Shown here one piece after another: positions 16,826 to 25,661 of a stretch of DNA of 64,000 nt. Under the pieces are notes generated by a model. It saw only the letters and a list, made by a program, of their open reading frames with translations. It did no database searches and was not told the DNA's origin. Position numbers and translations under genes: made by a program. Each line of letters starts with the position of its first letter. Position 1 is the stretch's first letter. This stretch comes from Bacillota bacterium (GTDB taxonomy: Bacteria > Bacillota > Clostridia > Peptostreptococcales > Anaerovoracaceae), in NCBI GenBank assembly GCA_017522185.1, contig JAFWZZ010000030.1:16375-80374 (forward strand), read 5' to 3'.

Positions 16826-18472
16826 ATGTATACGGCACTTTACAGAGCCCAGAGACCTGAAATCTTTCAGGAAGTCATCGGGCAGGACCACATTGTCCGC
16901 ATCCTGAAAAACCAAATAGCGACGGCTACCGTGAGCCATGCCTACCTGTTTTGCGGGACAAGAGGAACCGGCAAGACGACTACGGCCAGAATCCTGGCGA
17001 AGGCGGTCAACTGTCTGGATACCGAAGAGGCGCCATGTGGCAGCTGTCCAAACTGCCAGTCCATCAAAGAAGGCACGTTCATGGACGTCATCGAAATCGA
17101 CGCGGCTTCCAACAACGGGGTGGAAAACATCCGTGAACTGAGAGAAAGCGTCAAGTATCCGCCGGCAGTGGGACGAAAAAAAGTCTACATCATCGACGAA
17201 GTCCACATGCTTTCTACCGGTGCTTCCAATGCGCTTCTGAAGACGCTGGAAGAACCGCCGGAAAATGTCATCTTCATCCTGGCGACGACTGATCCGCAGA
17301 AACTGCCGCAGACCATCCTGTCCAGATGTATGCGTTTGGATTTTAAGAGGGTTCCGGAGAACACTTTGATGGAGCATATGCGCAGAATCTGCATGGAGAA
17401 AGGCGTCAAAATCTCTGAAAGTGCACTGCGTCTTCTGGCGGCAAACGCCGATGGCTCCGTGCGTGACGGCCTCAGCATCCTGGATCAGTGTCTGGCCGGA
17501 GGAGACAAAGAACTGGGCAGAGACGATATCCTGGAGTTCCTGGGAACCGTATCGGAAGAGTTTTTCCTGAACCTGACCGACAGAGTGGTTATGCAGGACG
17601 CGGCAGGTGCGCTGGTACTTCTGGATGAGGCGCTGCAGGAAGGTAAAGACGTCAAGCAGCTGATGAAGGACTGGATGAGTCATTACCGCAGCCTTCTGAT
17701 TACGAAATACATCAAAAACGCTGAAGACATGTTGAATATGTCCTCGGAAAATGTAGAAAAACTGCGACAGCAGAGTATGCAGGTATCTTTAGAAGAAATC
17801 AACAGCGGCATCATTACGCTGTCAAAGACCATTAACGATGCAAGATACTCCACCCAGCCTAGAATCTTACTGGAACTGGCCATTGTGACCATCGCGACAG
17901 GTCTCATGGAGCAGAGTGTAACGGTAAAGACAGGTGCACAGCCACAGCGGCAGCAGGTGAGAAACCACGGCATGGCGACTGCAACGGTCAAGGCGAAACC
18001 ACAGATGCAGGCAGAGCAGACGGTGCAGACAGTAGCGGCAGGAGAACCTTTGATGACGGAACCTGCAGGAAGCGGTATGATACAGGAGACAGCTTCTGCG
18101 GCTATGGAAGCGGCCGGACAGGCAGTACAGGCGGTACCGCAATACGACCTGGCTGATATCTGGAACCGTATCTTCGAGAGCGGGGAGAACATCAAGGGCA
18201 GCTTCAACATCATACGCATGGGCGCAGAACTGGTTGAAATCAGTGATACCGAATTCAAGGTGCTGGTGCAGAGCGATTTTGTGAAGAAATATGTGGAACA
18301 GAATCAGAGTCAGATCTGCTCTTTGATGGAGAATATCGTGGGAAAGAAGCTGAAACTGGTGTGCAGAGCCATGGGACAGCAGGAAGAAAAAGAGGAGAAC
18401 CAGGATATGCAGAGACTGGCAAGTGAAATCGAAGATAAGTTAAATCTGGGAATACCCGTTAAAGTGAAATAG
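16826..18472 (+). CDS. dnaX: DNA polymerase III subunits gamma/tau (DnaX)
   Basis: 548 residues from the ATG preceded by GGAAGGAG; the frame is open further upstream through the SRP RNA but that part is not coding. Clamp-loader AAA+ features: YRAQRPEIFQEVIGQ at the start, Walker A GTRGTGKTT (44-52), a zinc site C63, C71, C74, C77, Walker B IIDEVHML, sensor 1 TTDPQKLP, SRC finger LSRCMRLDF and sensor 2 GSVRDGLS. A Gln/Ala-rich linker (about 370-430) and a C-terminal domain that would bind the polymerase follow. It loads the sliding clamp. Gene order SRP RNA-dnaX-ybaB-recR is conserved in Firmicutes. Confidence 0.97.
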   Translation: MYTALYRAQRPEIFQEVIGQDHIVRILKNQIATATVSHAYLFCGTRGTGKTTTARILAKAVNCLDTEEAPCGSCPNCQSIKEGTFMDVIEIDAASNNGVENIRELRESVKYPPAVGRKKVYIIDEVHMLSTGASNALLKTLEEPPENVIFILATTDPQKLPQTILSRCMRLDFKRVPENTLMEHMRRICMEKGVKISESALRLLAANADGSVRDGLSILDQCLAGGDKELGRDDILEFLGTVSEEFFLNLTDRVVMQDAAGALVLLDEALQEGKDVKQLMKDWMSHYRSLLITKYIKNAEDMLNMSSENVEKLRQQSMQVSLEEINSGIITLSKTINDARYSTQPRILLELAIVTIATGLMEQSVTVKTGAQPQRQQVRNHGMATATVKAKPQMQAEQTVQTVAAGEPLMTEPAGSGMIQETASAAMEAAGQAVQAVPQYDLADIWNRIFESGENIKGSFNIIRMGAELVEISDTEFKVLVQSDFVKKYVEQNQSQICSLMENIVGKKLKLVCRAMGQQEEKEENQDMQRLASEIEDKLNLGIPVKVK

Positions 18473-18485
18473 GAGGAAATAAATT

Positions 18486-18845
18486 ATGGGAAGAGGAATG
18501 AGAGCTGGTAAGAAGCAGAAAGTTGGCGGCGGTGGCGGCAACATGCAGCAGCAGTTAAAGCAGATGCAGGCAATGCAGCGCCAGATGGAAGCGATGCAGG
18601 AAGAGCTGGAAGCAAAGGAATTCACAACAACTTCTGGCGGCGGTACAGTTTCCGTAACAGCTAACGGCAAGAGAGAAATCGTGAAATTAGACATCGATAA
18701 GGACGTTGTGGATCCGGATGATGTAGAAATGTTACAGGACCTGATTATCGCGGCAGTGAACGAAGCGATGAGACAGATTGTCGAAACGTCCAACGACGCA
18801 ATGGGTCAGCTTACAGGCGGCCTGAGCATCCCTGGCTTAATGTAG
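18486..18845 (+). CDS. YbaB/EbfC family nucleoid-associated protein
   Basis: 119 residues. A Gly-rich start and Met/Gln-rich helix (MQQQLKQMQAMQRQMEAMQE) lead into the conserved core (VSVTANGKREIVKLDID, DLIIAAVNEAMRQ) and a short C-terminal tail. YbaB/EbfC proteins form tweezer-like dimers that bind DNA without strong sequence preference. AGGAGG is upstream of the ATG; the gene lies between dnaX and recR as in most Firmicutes and probably shares their transcript. Confidence 0.95.
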   Translation: MGRGMRAGKKQKVGGGGGNMQQQLKQMQAMQRQMEAMQEELEAKEFTTTSGGGTVSVTANGKREIVKLDIDKDVVDPDDVEMLQDLIIAAVNEAMRQIVETSNDAMGQLTGGLSIPGLM

Positions 18846-18865
18846 GATCTTGAAGGGCTGATTGT

Positions 18866-19465
18866 ATGAAACAGTATCCAAGACCTTTGGGAAGATTGGT
18901 AAACGAGCTTTCCAAGATGCCCGGCATTGGCGGAAAGACGGCCCAGAGACTGGCCTTTCACATCTTATCCTTAAGCGATGAGGAAGCCAAGGCGCTGGCT
19001 TTTGCCATTACAGATGCCAAGGAAAACATGAAATACTGTTCTGTCTGCGGTAACCTGACCGATCAGGAGCCATGTGCAATCTGCAGGGACAAAGCGCGCA
19101 GACAGGATATCATCTGCGTCGTGGAAAGTCCGAAAGACGTCATGGCGATGGAGAGAATGAAGGAATTCGACGGCCTCTATCACGTACTGCATGGGGCAAT
19201 TTCCCCGATGGACGGTGTAGGACCGGAGGATATCAATCTGAAACAGCTGATTCTCCGTCTCCAGAACACCGACGTGCAGGAGCTGATTCTGGCGACAAAC
19301 CCTAACATCGAAGGGGAGGCTACGGCCATGTATATCGCCAGACTGATCAAGCCGTCCGGCATCAAAGTCAGCCGTATCGCCAACGGTATTCCGGTCGGCG
19401 GAGACCTGGAATATGCTGACGAAGTGACGCTGCTGAAGGCCATGGAAGGGCGCAGAGAATTATAA
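18866..19465 (+). CDS. recR: Recombination mediator protein RecR
   Basis: 199 residues, the standard RecR length: an N-terminal helix-hairpin-helix ([16 protein letters not shown]), a zinc finger C58, C61, C70, C73, a Toprim domain ([31 protein letters not shown]) and the C-terminal [19 protein letters not shown]. With RecF and RecO it helps load RecA at gaps. It lies 20 bases after ybaB and is followed by a terminator that overlaps the 3' end of the converging yaaL-like gene. Confidence 0.97.
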   Translation: MKQYPRPLGRLVNELSKMPGIGGKTAQRLAFHILSLSDEEAKALAFAITDAKENMKYCSVCGNLTDQEPCAICRDKARRQDIICVVESPKDVMAMERMKEFDGLYHVLHGAISPMDGVGPEDINLKQLILRLQNTDVQELILATNPNIEGEATAMYIARLIKPSGIKVSRIANGIPVGGDLEYADEVTLLKAMEGRREL

Positions 19466-19483
19466 GTATAAGAGACGACAAAG

Positions 19484-19517
19484 AAGGCATTGCCCGCTAG
19501 ACGGACATGCCTTTTTC
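19484..19517 (+). terminator. Terminator of the dnaX-recR transcript
   Basis: AAGGCAT and ATGCCTT enclose a 16-base loop with internal pairing and are followed by TTTCTTTT. The right half lies within the last codons of the converging minus-strand gene. Confidence 0.7.
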
Positions 19518-19709
19518 TTTTGCTAAACGGATTAAATTGGCATATTTGGTCTTTGCGGCCAGGAGATTATATGCGGCATAATCGATTGCGGCAGAGTCTG
19601 TCATTTCGTTGAACAAAAGCGTTGCCTGCTCCACTTCGGAGTGGGCATTTTTTATGAAAGAAAGAATCTGCTCTTCTTCGGTTTCGGGTTTTCTTTTTAT
19701 AAATAACAT
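19497..19709 (-). CDS. YaaL-like DUF2508 protein, inverted relative to recR and bofA
   Basis: 70 residues: MLFIKRKPETEEEQILSF, then a helical segment EVEQATLLFNEMTDSAAIDYAAYNLLAAKTKY, which fits the DUF2508 (YaaL) family. The ATG 8 bases after AAGGAGG is preferred to a GTG directly before it. In Bacillus the order is recR-yaaL-bofA, all co-directional. Here the homologous gene occupies the same place but points the other way and converges on recR. Function is unknown; the family is a small cytoplasmic protein. Confidence 0.72.
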   Translation of the reverse strand: MLFIKRKPETEEEQILSFIKNAHSEVEQATLLFNEMTDSAAIDYAAYNLLAAKTKYANLIRLAKEKGMSV

Positions 19710-19796
19710 CACGTCCGCCTCCTTTTCGTACTTCTATTTTATTCCACGGACACATATTTTATACAGCATAGGAATATTTTCGTGGAGGATGTTTGT

Positions 19797-20057
19797 ATGA
19801 GCGTAGAATTGGGCGTGTTTCTGACGTTTTGCGGGACGTTGATACTGCTGTTTCTTTTGGGAAAGACCCTGTTGGTGCCGCTGAAAATTATCCTGAAGAT
19901 GATGGTAAACAGTCTGCTTGGTGCAATCCTTCTGGTGGTGCTCAACGCCTTTGGCAGTGCGGCAGGGCTGATGATACCGCTAAATCTGGTAAATGCTGTG
20001 ACGGTGGGGGTGCTGGGTGTTCCGGGCATCATCATGTTGCTGCTGTTCTGCAACTGA
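19797..20057 (+). CDS. BofA-like pro-sigma-K processing inhibitor family protein
   Basis: 86 residues, almost entirely hydrophobic, with about three membrane segments (FLTFCGTLILLFLLGKTLL, MMVNSLLGAILLVVLNAF, VGVLGVPGIIMLLLF). Conserved BofA points are the GK before the second helix, N40-S-L-LG and the C-terminal GVPGI. The ATG at this position has GGAGG 8 bases upstream; a GTG 15 bases earlier overlaps that site. BofA restrains the SpoIVFB protease during sporulation in Bacillus. Its presence suggests a sporulation ancestry but does not prove this organism sporulates. Confidence 0.85.
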   Translation: MSVELGVFLTFCGTLILLFLLGKTLLVPLKIILKMMVNSLLGAILLVVLNAFGSAAGLMIPLNLVNAVTVGVLGVPGIIMLLLFCN

Positions 20058-20076
20058 ATTGGAAAACGGGCAAAGT

Positions 20077-20107
20077 AAAACCGGCACGAGTGTCTCGCGC
20101 CGGTTTT
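20077..20107. terminator. Bidirectional terminator between bofA and the first symporter
   Basis: AAAACCGGC and GCCGGTTTT with an inner CGAG/CTCG helix. It separates converging transcripts; A/T tails are present on both sides. Confidence 0.85.
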
Positions 20108-20153
20108 GGTTATTGTGGTTATATTTGATAATGTGAATTTCTAAATATTTTGT

Positions 20154-21548
20154 TTAGCCGAACATTCCTAAGCCTAAGAAGCCGTCTAACTGACCTAACA
20201 GAACGATTACCATCATGATAGGAGCAATGAACTTGATACAGAATTCGTAGAATTTCTGTGTCTTGAACTGATTGCCGTTCAGCGTAACTTCTTCTTCAAC
20301 TAATGTAGTAGGAACTACGATAGCACAGTAGCATGCAGCTAATGGCATCAGGATACCTTCGGAGATTAAGTCAACAGCATCTAACCAGCAGCCCTGACCT
20401 AAGAACTGTGGGAATCCGTTCTGACCTAAACCATCGATGGAGATGATAGATGCAGTTACCGCGATGGACGCACCTAAGATCATAACTAACTTGTTTCTGT
20501 TAACTGACTTGCCCTTTTCTTCCATCTTGTCAACTGCTACAGCAGTGATACCTTCTAACAGGGAGATGGAGGAAGTGATTGCAGCGATGAATACTAATGT
20601 GTAGAATACGAATCCGAAGATTGGACCTACGCCGCCCATGCCCTTGAATACAGTCTGCAGAGTTACAAACAGTAAGCCAGGACCTGCACCTGGTTCTAAA
20701 CCAGCTGCAAATACTGCAGGCATAGTAGCTAAACCAGCCATCAGTGCAACGATTGTATCAGCGAAAGGAATGATTAAAGCACTTCTTTCTAAGTTGTCTG
20801 TCTTTGGCAGGTAGGAACCATATGCAACCATGATGGACATACCTAAGGACAGGGAGAAGAACATCTGACCACCAGCTACGGATAATACCTTAACCCAGCC
20901 AGTACCTTCGAATGCACTCCAGTCAGGCTTGAACATGAAAGCGATACCTTCAGAAGCACCTGGTAATGTGCAAGCTCTGATAATTACGATCACTAACATT
21001 ACGAATAATGCTGGCATAGCGATGGAAGTGAACTTTTCGATACCGCCGGATACGCCTGCTCTAACGATGAATACTGTTAGCAGAACGAAGATCAGGGAGA
21101 AGATCACTGTCTGGCCCATGTCTGCTGCGAAACCGAAGAAGTAAGCGTCACTTGCTGCGTCGCCGATACCCCAGCCTGCACCAAACAGGTCGCCTAAGTT
21201 TGCGACTGCATACTTCATGCAGTAACCGCCCAGCATACAGTAGAAGGATAAGATTAACCAAGGAGCGATTGCACTCATCCAGCCGATGAATGTGTACTTC
21301 TTGGATAAGTCTGTGTAAGCGCCAACTACGCCCTTACCAGTCTTTCTACCTAAAGCTAATTCAGTTAACATAATTACATAACCAACAAATACTACTAATA
21401 CTAAGTACAGTAATAAGAATGCGAAACCACCGTTTGCACCCATTTTGTATGGGAATCCCCATAAGTTACCGAGTCCTACTGCGGACCCTACGGCAGCCAT
21501 CATAAATCCAAAACTGCTGCCCCACTGGCCTTTGCCTTGTTGTTCCAT
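20154..21548 (-). CDS. Sodium-dependent NSS-family transporter (copy 1)
   Basis: 464 residues with about 11-12 membrane helices. The NSS/SNF signature in helix 1 is present (GSAVGLGNLWGFPYKMGANG), as are the helix 6/8 sodium-site region (GGQMFFSLSLGMSIM, GLEPGAGPGLLF) and SSISLLEG. LeuT-fold carriers of this family in bacteria move amino acids with sodium; the substrate here is unknown. Start chosen at the ATG after AGGAGG; the open frame continues upstream without support. It is one of three paralogues in a row on the minus strand, each with its own leader. Confidence 0.93.
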   Translation of the reverse strand: MEQQGKGQWGSSFGFMMAAVGSAVGLGNLWGFPYKMGANGGFAFLLLYLVLVVFVGYVIMLTELALGRKTGKGVVGAYTDLSKKYTFIGWMSAIAPWLILSFYCMLGGYCMKYAVANLGDLFGAGWGIGDAASDAYFFGFAADMGQTVIFSLIFVLLTVFIVRAGVSGGIEKFTSIAMPALFVMLVIVIIRACTLPGASEGIAFMFKPDWSAFEGTGWVKVLSVAGGQMFFSLSLGMSIMVAYGSYLPKTDNLERSALIIPFADTIVALMAGLATMPAVFAAGLEPGAGPGLLFVTLQTVFKGMGGVGPIFGFVFYTLVFIAAITSSISLLEGITAVAVDKMEEKGKSVNRNKLVMILGASIAVTASIISIDGLGQNGFPQFLGQGCWLDAVDLISEGILMPLAACYCAIVVPTTLVEEEVTLNGNQFKTQKFYEFCIKFIAPIMMVIVLLGQLDGFLGLGMFG

Positions 21549-21748
21549 AACGAAACCTCCTAATAAAAATTTATCAAATATAATATGAATAATTTCACAT
21601 ATGCCATTATATATGAATGGTATGTAATTTGTCAATGGATATCATAAAAAATAGAGAAAAATTGTTGAAAAAAACAAAAGTATACACGAAAATAAGGAGA
21701 GAACACAAAGAAATGCCGACAGATTGTGGACGATTTTCTGCACAAAAG

Positions 21749-21787
21749 CAAAAAGAAAGAGCAGGTTATGAAAACCTGCTCTTTCTT
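21749..21787 (-). terminator. Terminator of symporter copy 2
   Basis: GAAAGAGCAGGTT and AACCTGCTCTTTC form a 13-bp stem; on the minus strand it is followed by a T-rich run. The rest of the 280-base gap is AT-rich and contains only the copy 1 promoter region. Confidence 0.85.
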
Positions 21788-21829
21788 CACTTTAATTTGC
21801 ATTATTTATTATAGAGTTGTATGTATTTT

Positions 21830-23242
21830 TTAGAATAAATCTGTGAAGTTAAAGAATCCGTCTAAGGATACGATTAACAGGATTGCACAAATCACTGGAT
21901 CGATGTACTTCAGACATACGTCTACGAAAGGCTTTGTCTTGAAGTTGGAGCCCTGCAGAACTTCGTCGTCTAAGTAGTTCTTTCTAGTCCAGCCTAACAT
22001 TACGGCCATACCTAAAGCACCTAATGGCATCAGGATACCTTCTGCGAATAAGTCGAAGAAGTCTAACCAAACTTTGCCAGCTTCAGGTCCTAACAGTGCG
22101 CTTAATGGGTTCCACCAACCGGAGGAGCCTAAGCCGTCGCCAGTAACGATTAAGTTACCAACTAAAGCGATAGCAGCAGTCAGGATTACGCAGTTCATTC
22201 TGTTTACTTTGCCCTTCTTTTCCTGATAGTCTACCATAGCGTGGATACCACCTTCCATCATACCGATGGAGGAAGATAATGCTGCGAAGAATACCAGTAA
22301 GAAGAAGATTACGCTGAAGATAGGACCGATAGCGCCCATGTTCTGGAATACAGTTACTAATGTAACGAATAATAATCCAGGACCAGCACCAGGTTCTAAG
22401 CCGTATGCGAATACAGCAGGGAAAATAGTAATGCCAGCCATTACAGCTACACAAGTATCAGCAACTGCAACGATCATAGCGTTCTTTTCTAAGTTTTCAG
22501 ACTTGGATAAGCCTGCACCGTAAGCGATTAAGCAACCGGAAGCCAGTGATAATGAGAAGAAGCACTGGTTACCAGCAGCACCTAATACGCCAATCCAGCC
22601 AGTTCCCTTGAATGGTTCTAAGCTTGGCTTGAAGATGAATGCTAAACCATCCATTGCGCCAGGTAATGTAACCGCTCTGATGATAACAATAATCATACAA
22701 ACGACTAATGCTGGAATTGCGAACTTACAGAATTTTTCGATACCTTCAGTACCCTTGATTACGATTGCAACTGTTAAGCCCCAGAAAACTACCATGTACA
22801 GGATTGCTTCCATACCGGAGGAAATGAATCCGCCGAAGAAGTCTCCTGCAGCCATAGTTCCTAAGTCACCCATGCCAAGAACCCAGCCAACAGATGCAAC
22901 TAAGTACTTTGTGATGTAACCACCGAATGTGCAGTAGAACGCTACTAAGAAGTAAGGTGCTACAGTTTCGATGATACCAACAATCTTGAACTTAGGATTA
23001 ACAGTTGCAAAACCTTCGATTGCAGCCTTCTGTGTTTTACGGCCGATTGCGAATTCACCTAATAACAGAGGATAACCTACTAATACCAGGAATACCAGAT
23101 AGCAAGCTAAGAAAACGAAACCGCCCATGTTACCCATCTTGTATGGGAAGGACCATAAGTTACCTAAACCTACAGCGGAACCAATGGCAGCCATCAGGAA
23201 GCCAAAGTTACTGTTAAAACCACTATTAGTTTTCTTTTCCAT
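21830..23242 (-). CDS. Sodium-dependent NSS-family transporter (copy 2)
   Basis: 470 residues, about 11-12 membrane helices, NSS signature GSAVGLGNLWSFPYKMG, helix 6 segment NQCFFSLSLASGCLIAYG and GLEPGAGPGLLFVTL. It is more diverged from copies 1 and 3 in the middle (AGDFFGGF, VIKGTEGIEKFCKFAIP) than they are from each other, which suggests a different substrate. Start ATG with AGGAGGTAGTTCA upstream, the same leader as copy 3. It is transcribed alone: a terminator lies on either side of the gene. Confidence 0.93.
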   Translation of the reverse strand: MEKKTNSGFNSNFGFLMAAIGSAVGLGNLWSFPYKMGNMGGFVFLACYLVFLVLVGYPLLLGEFAIGRKTQKAAIEGFATVNPKFKIVGIIETVAPYFLVAFYCTFGGYITKYLVASVGWVLGMGDLGTMAAGDFFGGFISSGMEAILYMVVFWGLTVAIVIKGTEGIEKFCKFAIPALVVCMIIVIIRAVTLPGAMDGLAFIFKPSLEPFKGTGWIGVLGAAGNQCFFSLSLASGCLIAYGAGLSKSENLEKNAMIVAVADTCVAVMAGITIFPAVFAYGLEPGAGPGLLFVTLVTVFQNMGAIGPIFSVIFFLLVFFAALSSSIGMMEGGIHAMVDYQEKKGKVNRMNCVILTAAIALVGNLIVTGDGLGSSGWWNPLSALLGPEAGKVWLDFFDLFAEGILMPLGALGMAVMLGWTRKNYLDDEVLQGSNFKTKPFVDVCLKYIDPVICAILLIVSLDGFFNFTDLF

Positions 23243-23422
23243 TGAACTACCTCCTAATAAAATAAAATAAATGCATTAAAGTTTTTCGTAAACATTATAC
23301 GCCTCTACTTATTTCTATGTCAATATGTATACATTTTATGGAAGATAAAATTTTCAGAATTTTTCTTTTTTCGTGGATGGAATACAAAATAATTTGTGAC
23401 TCGACACAAATTAGACAAAAAA

Positions 23423-23457
23423 CCAAAAGTCCCGTTATGGGTGAACGGGATCTTTGG
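23423..23457 (-). terminator. Terminator of symporter copy 3
   Basis: CCAAAAGTCCCGTT and AACGGGATCTTTGG form a stem with a small mismatch; read on the minus strand it ends in TTTTTT. The remaining 150 bases up to copy 2 are AT-rich promoter DNA. Confidence 0.85.
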
Positions 23458-23509
23458 CCTTTCGTGCATTTATTATTTTATTAGGTGTATTGATATGAAC
23501 AGCGCTTCT

Positions 23510-24919
23510 TTAGAACCACTTTAAGCCAAAGAAGCTGTTCATCTGACCTACCAGGATGAAAATCATGAAGATTGGTGCTAACCACTTCAGACAGAACTTC
23601 ACGTATTTCTTGGAAACATACTTGCTTCCGCTTTCTACTTCGTCATCGATATAGTTAGGATACATCCATCCTAACAGGATTGCCATAACCAGACATCCGA
23701 TTGGCATCATGAAACCTTCCGCGAATAAATCAAATGCGTCTAACCAAGTGGACAGACCGAAAGGCTTAGGCAATGGACCTGCACCTAATGCGTCGATGGC
23801 AACGATCAGGGAACCAATTGTAGTGATTGCGATGATTGCCCAGCTGATCTTTGTTCTGCTTGCTGTCTTGCCTTTCTTTTCTGCGTTGTCAATGAATGCA
23901 GATACAGCACCTTCCAGCATACCGATGGAAGAAGTCAGTGCTGCGAAGAATACTAACAGATAGAAAATGGTACCAAAGATTGGACCAACAGCACCCATGG
24001 AGTTAAATACTGTCTGTAATGTTACGAACAGCATACCAGGACCTGCAGCTGGTTCTAATCCGGATGCGAATGTAGCAGGAATTGTTGCCAGTGCAGCTAA
24101 TAATGCTACGGAAGTATCCATGATTGGAACTAATACAGCGTTCTTTTCCAGGTTTTCCTGTTTGCTCAGGTAGGATCCGTAAGCAATCAGACAACCGGAA
24201 GCCAGGGATAAGGAGAAGAACATCTGACCGCCGGCAGATGCCAGCACGGTAATCCAGCCCGTTCCTTTGAATACATCAAAGTTTGGCTTGAAGATGAATT
24301 CCAGACCATCCATTGCCCCAGGCAGTGTGCAGGATCTGATTACGGTAATCAGCAGCAGAACTGCCAGACCAGGCATTGCGATGGTACAGAACTTTTCGAT
24401 ACCGCCGGATACACCACCCATAACGATAACAACCGTTAAGATGATGAATACTGCAGAGAATAGAATAGCAGGTACGGTACTTGTTCCGGAGATGCCTACG
24501 AAATCTTCAAAGTATGCACCAGGATTAGCGCCGTTTACACCCCAGCTTGCGCCAAAGATGTCACCGATGTTGGCAATCAGATATTTCATTACGTATCCGC
24601 CTAATACGCAGTAGAAAGATAACAGGAAGAATGGAACGATGGTTGCCATCCAGCCGTTGAATCCAAATCTTTTATCTACTGATTCATACGCGCCGATAGC
24701 GGCTTTGCCAGATTTTCTACCGATAGCAAATTCTCCAACCATGCAAGGATAACCGATCAGAATGCCTAATGCTAAGTAAAGAATTAAAAATGCGAATCCT
24801 CCGCCGTTCCCCATCTTATATGGAAAACCCCAGAGGTTACCGAGTCCAACTGCAGAGCCTACTGCAGCCATCAAGAACCCGAAGTTACTCTTAAATTGGC
24901 CTTTGTTGTTACTTGACAT
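23510..24919 (-). CDS. Sodium-dependent NSS-family transporter (copy 3)
   Basis: 469 residues, LeuT-fold carrier. Visible motifs are GSAVGLGNLWGFPYKMG, VVIVMGGVSGGIEKFCTIAMPG, GGQMFFSLSLASGCLIAYG, GLEPAAGPGMLF and SSIGMLEGAV. The ATG has AGGAGGTAGTTCA upstream. Close similarity to copy 1 over the first 200 residues indicates duplication. Sodium-coupled amino-acid uptake is the usual role; nothing in the flanking genes identifies the substrate. Confidence 0.93.
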   Translation of the reverse strand: MSSNNKGQFKSNFGFLMAAVGSAVGLGNLWGFPYKMGNGGGFAFLILYLALGILIGYPCMVGEFAIGRKSGKAAIGAYESVDKRFGFNGWMATIVPFFLLSFYCVLGGYVMKYLIANIGDIFGASWGVNGANPGAYFEDFVGISGTSTVPAILFSAVFIILTVVIVMGGVSGGIEKFCTIAMPGLAVLLLITVIRSCTLPGAMDGLEFIFKPNFDVFKGTGWITVLASAGGQMFFSLSLASGCLIAYGSYLSKQENLEKNAVLVPIMDTSVALLAALATIPATFASGLEPAAGPGMLFVTLQTVFNSMGAVGPIFGTIFYLLVFFAALTSSIGMLEGAVSAFIDNAEKKGKTASRTKISWAIIAITTIGSLIVAIDALGAGPLPKPFGLSTWLDAFDLFAEGFMMPIGCLVMAILLGWMYPNYIDDEVESGSKYVSKKYVKFCLKWLAPIFMIFILVGQMNSFFGLKWF

Positions 24920-24980
24920 TGAACTACCTCCTAATTACGAATGATGAATAAATGCAATTATGTGGCTTCATTATAGTAAA

Positions 24981-25038
24981 GCGGATTTTTTACCGCAATG
25001 AGTCCAGGGCCTTTTCAAACCCAGGTCTTATGCCTGGG
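24981..25038. other. Two hairpins in the divergent promoter region of symporter 3 and the YbaK-like gene
   Basis: GCGG-8 bases-CCGC (24981-24996) and CCCAGG-7 bases-CCTGGG (25020-25038). The genes on either side diverge, so these are not gene-end terminators; they may be operators or leader structures. No further structure was recognised in this gap of about 250 bases. Confidence 0.4.
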
Positions 25039-25167
25039 AGAAAGGTTTTAGACTAAAGTATGATGTGAAAATGACCCGGGACAAAATAATAGAAGCACCT
25101 TGATTTCATTTTTGTCTTTCAGTACAATATAAATATATGAAAGAAAACAAAAAAAGGAGACCATCTC

Positions 25168-25650
25168 ATGGCAATTGAAAAAGTAAGAGCATATTTTAAG
25201 GAGTTTGGAATTGAAGATAGAATTATGGAATTTGATGTATCCAGCGCGACAGTGGATCTGGCGGCACAGGCAGTCGGTGTAGAGGGTGCCAGAATCTGCA
25301 AGACCCTTTCCTTCAAAAAAGGGGAAGACGGATGTATCCTGATTCAGATGGCCGGAGACGCAAAGATTAACAACAGAAAGTTTAAGGATACCTTTGGCTT
25401 CAAAGCAAAGATGCTGAGCGCAGAAGAGGTTGTGGAATTTACAGGCCATGCCATTGGAGGGGTCTGCGCTTTTGCCATCGAGAACCCAAATGTAACCGTT
25501 TACTGTGACGAGTCTATGAAACGTTTTGAAACCGTGTTCCCGGCATGTGGAAGTTCTAACAGTGCCATCGAGTTTACCTGTGAGGAACTGTTCCAATACT
25601 CCAATGCCGACAGCTGGATTGACGTGGCAAAACTGCCGGAAGAAGAATAA
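25168..25650 (+). CDS. YbaK/EbsC-type aminoacyl-tRNA deacylase-like protein
   Basis: 160 residues of the YbaK/ProX editing fold: VDLAAQAVGVEGARICKTLSFK (the catalytic-type Lys lies in CKTLSF), GDAKINNRKFKDTFG, SAEEVVEFTGHAIGGVCAFAI and PACGSSNSAIEFTCEEL. Members remove wrongly attached amino acids from tRNA, for example Cys from tRNA-Pro, or act as free-standing editing domains. AAAGGAG precedes the ATG. Its stop overlaps an ATG of the next open frame by one base, so the two are probably co-transcribed. Confidence 0.9.
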   Translation: MAIEKVRAYFKEFGIEDRIMEFDVSSATVDLAAQAVGVEGARICKTLSFKKGEDGCILIQMAGDAKINNRKFKDTFGFKAKMLSAEEVVEFTGHAIGGVCAFAIENPNVTVYCDESMKRFETVFPACGSSNSAIEFTCEELFQYSNADSWIDVAKLPEEE

Positions 25651-25661
25651 TGGGGGATATC

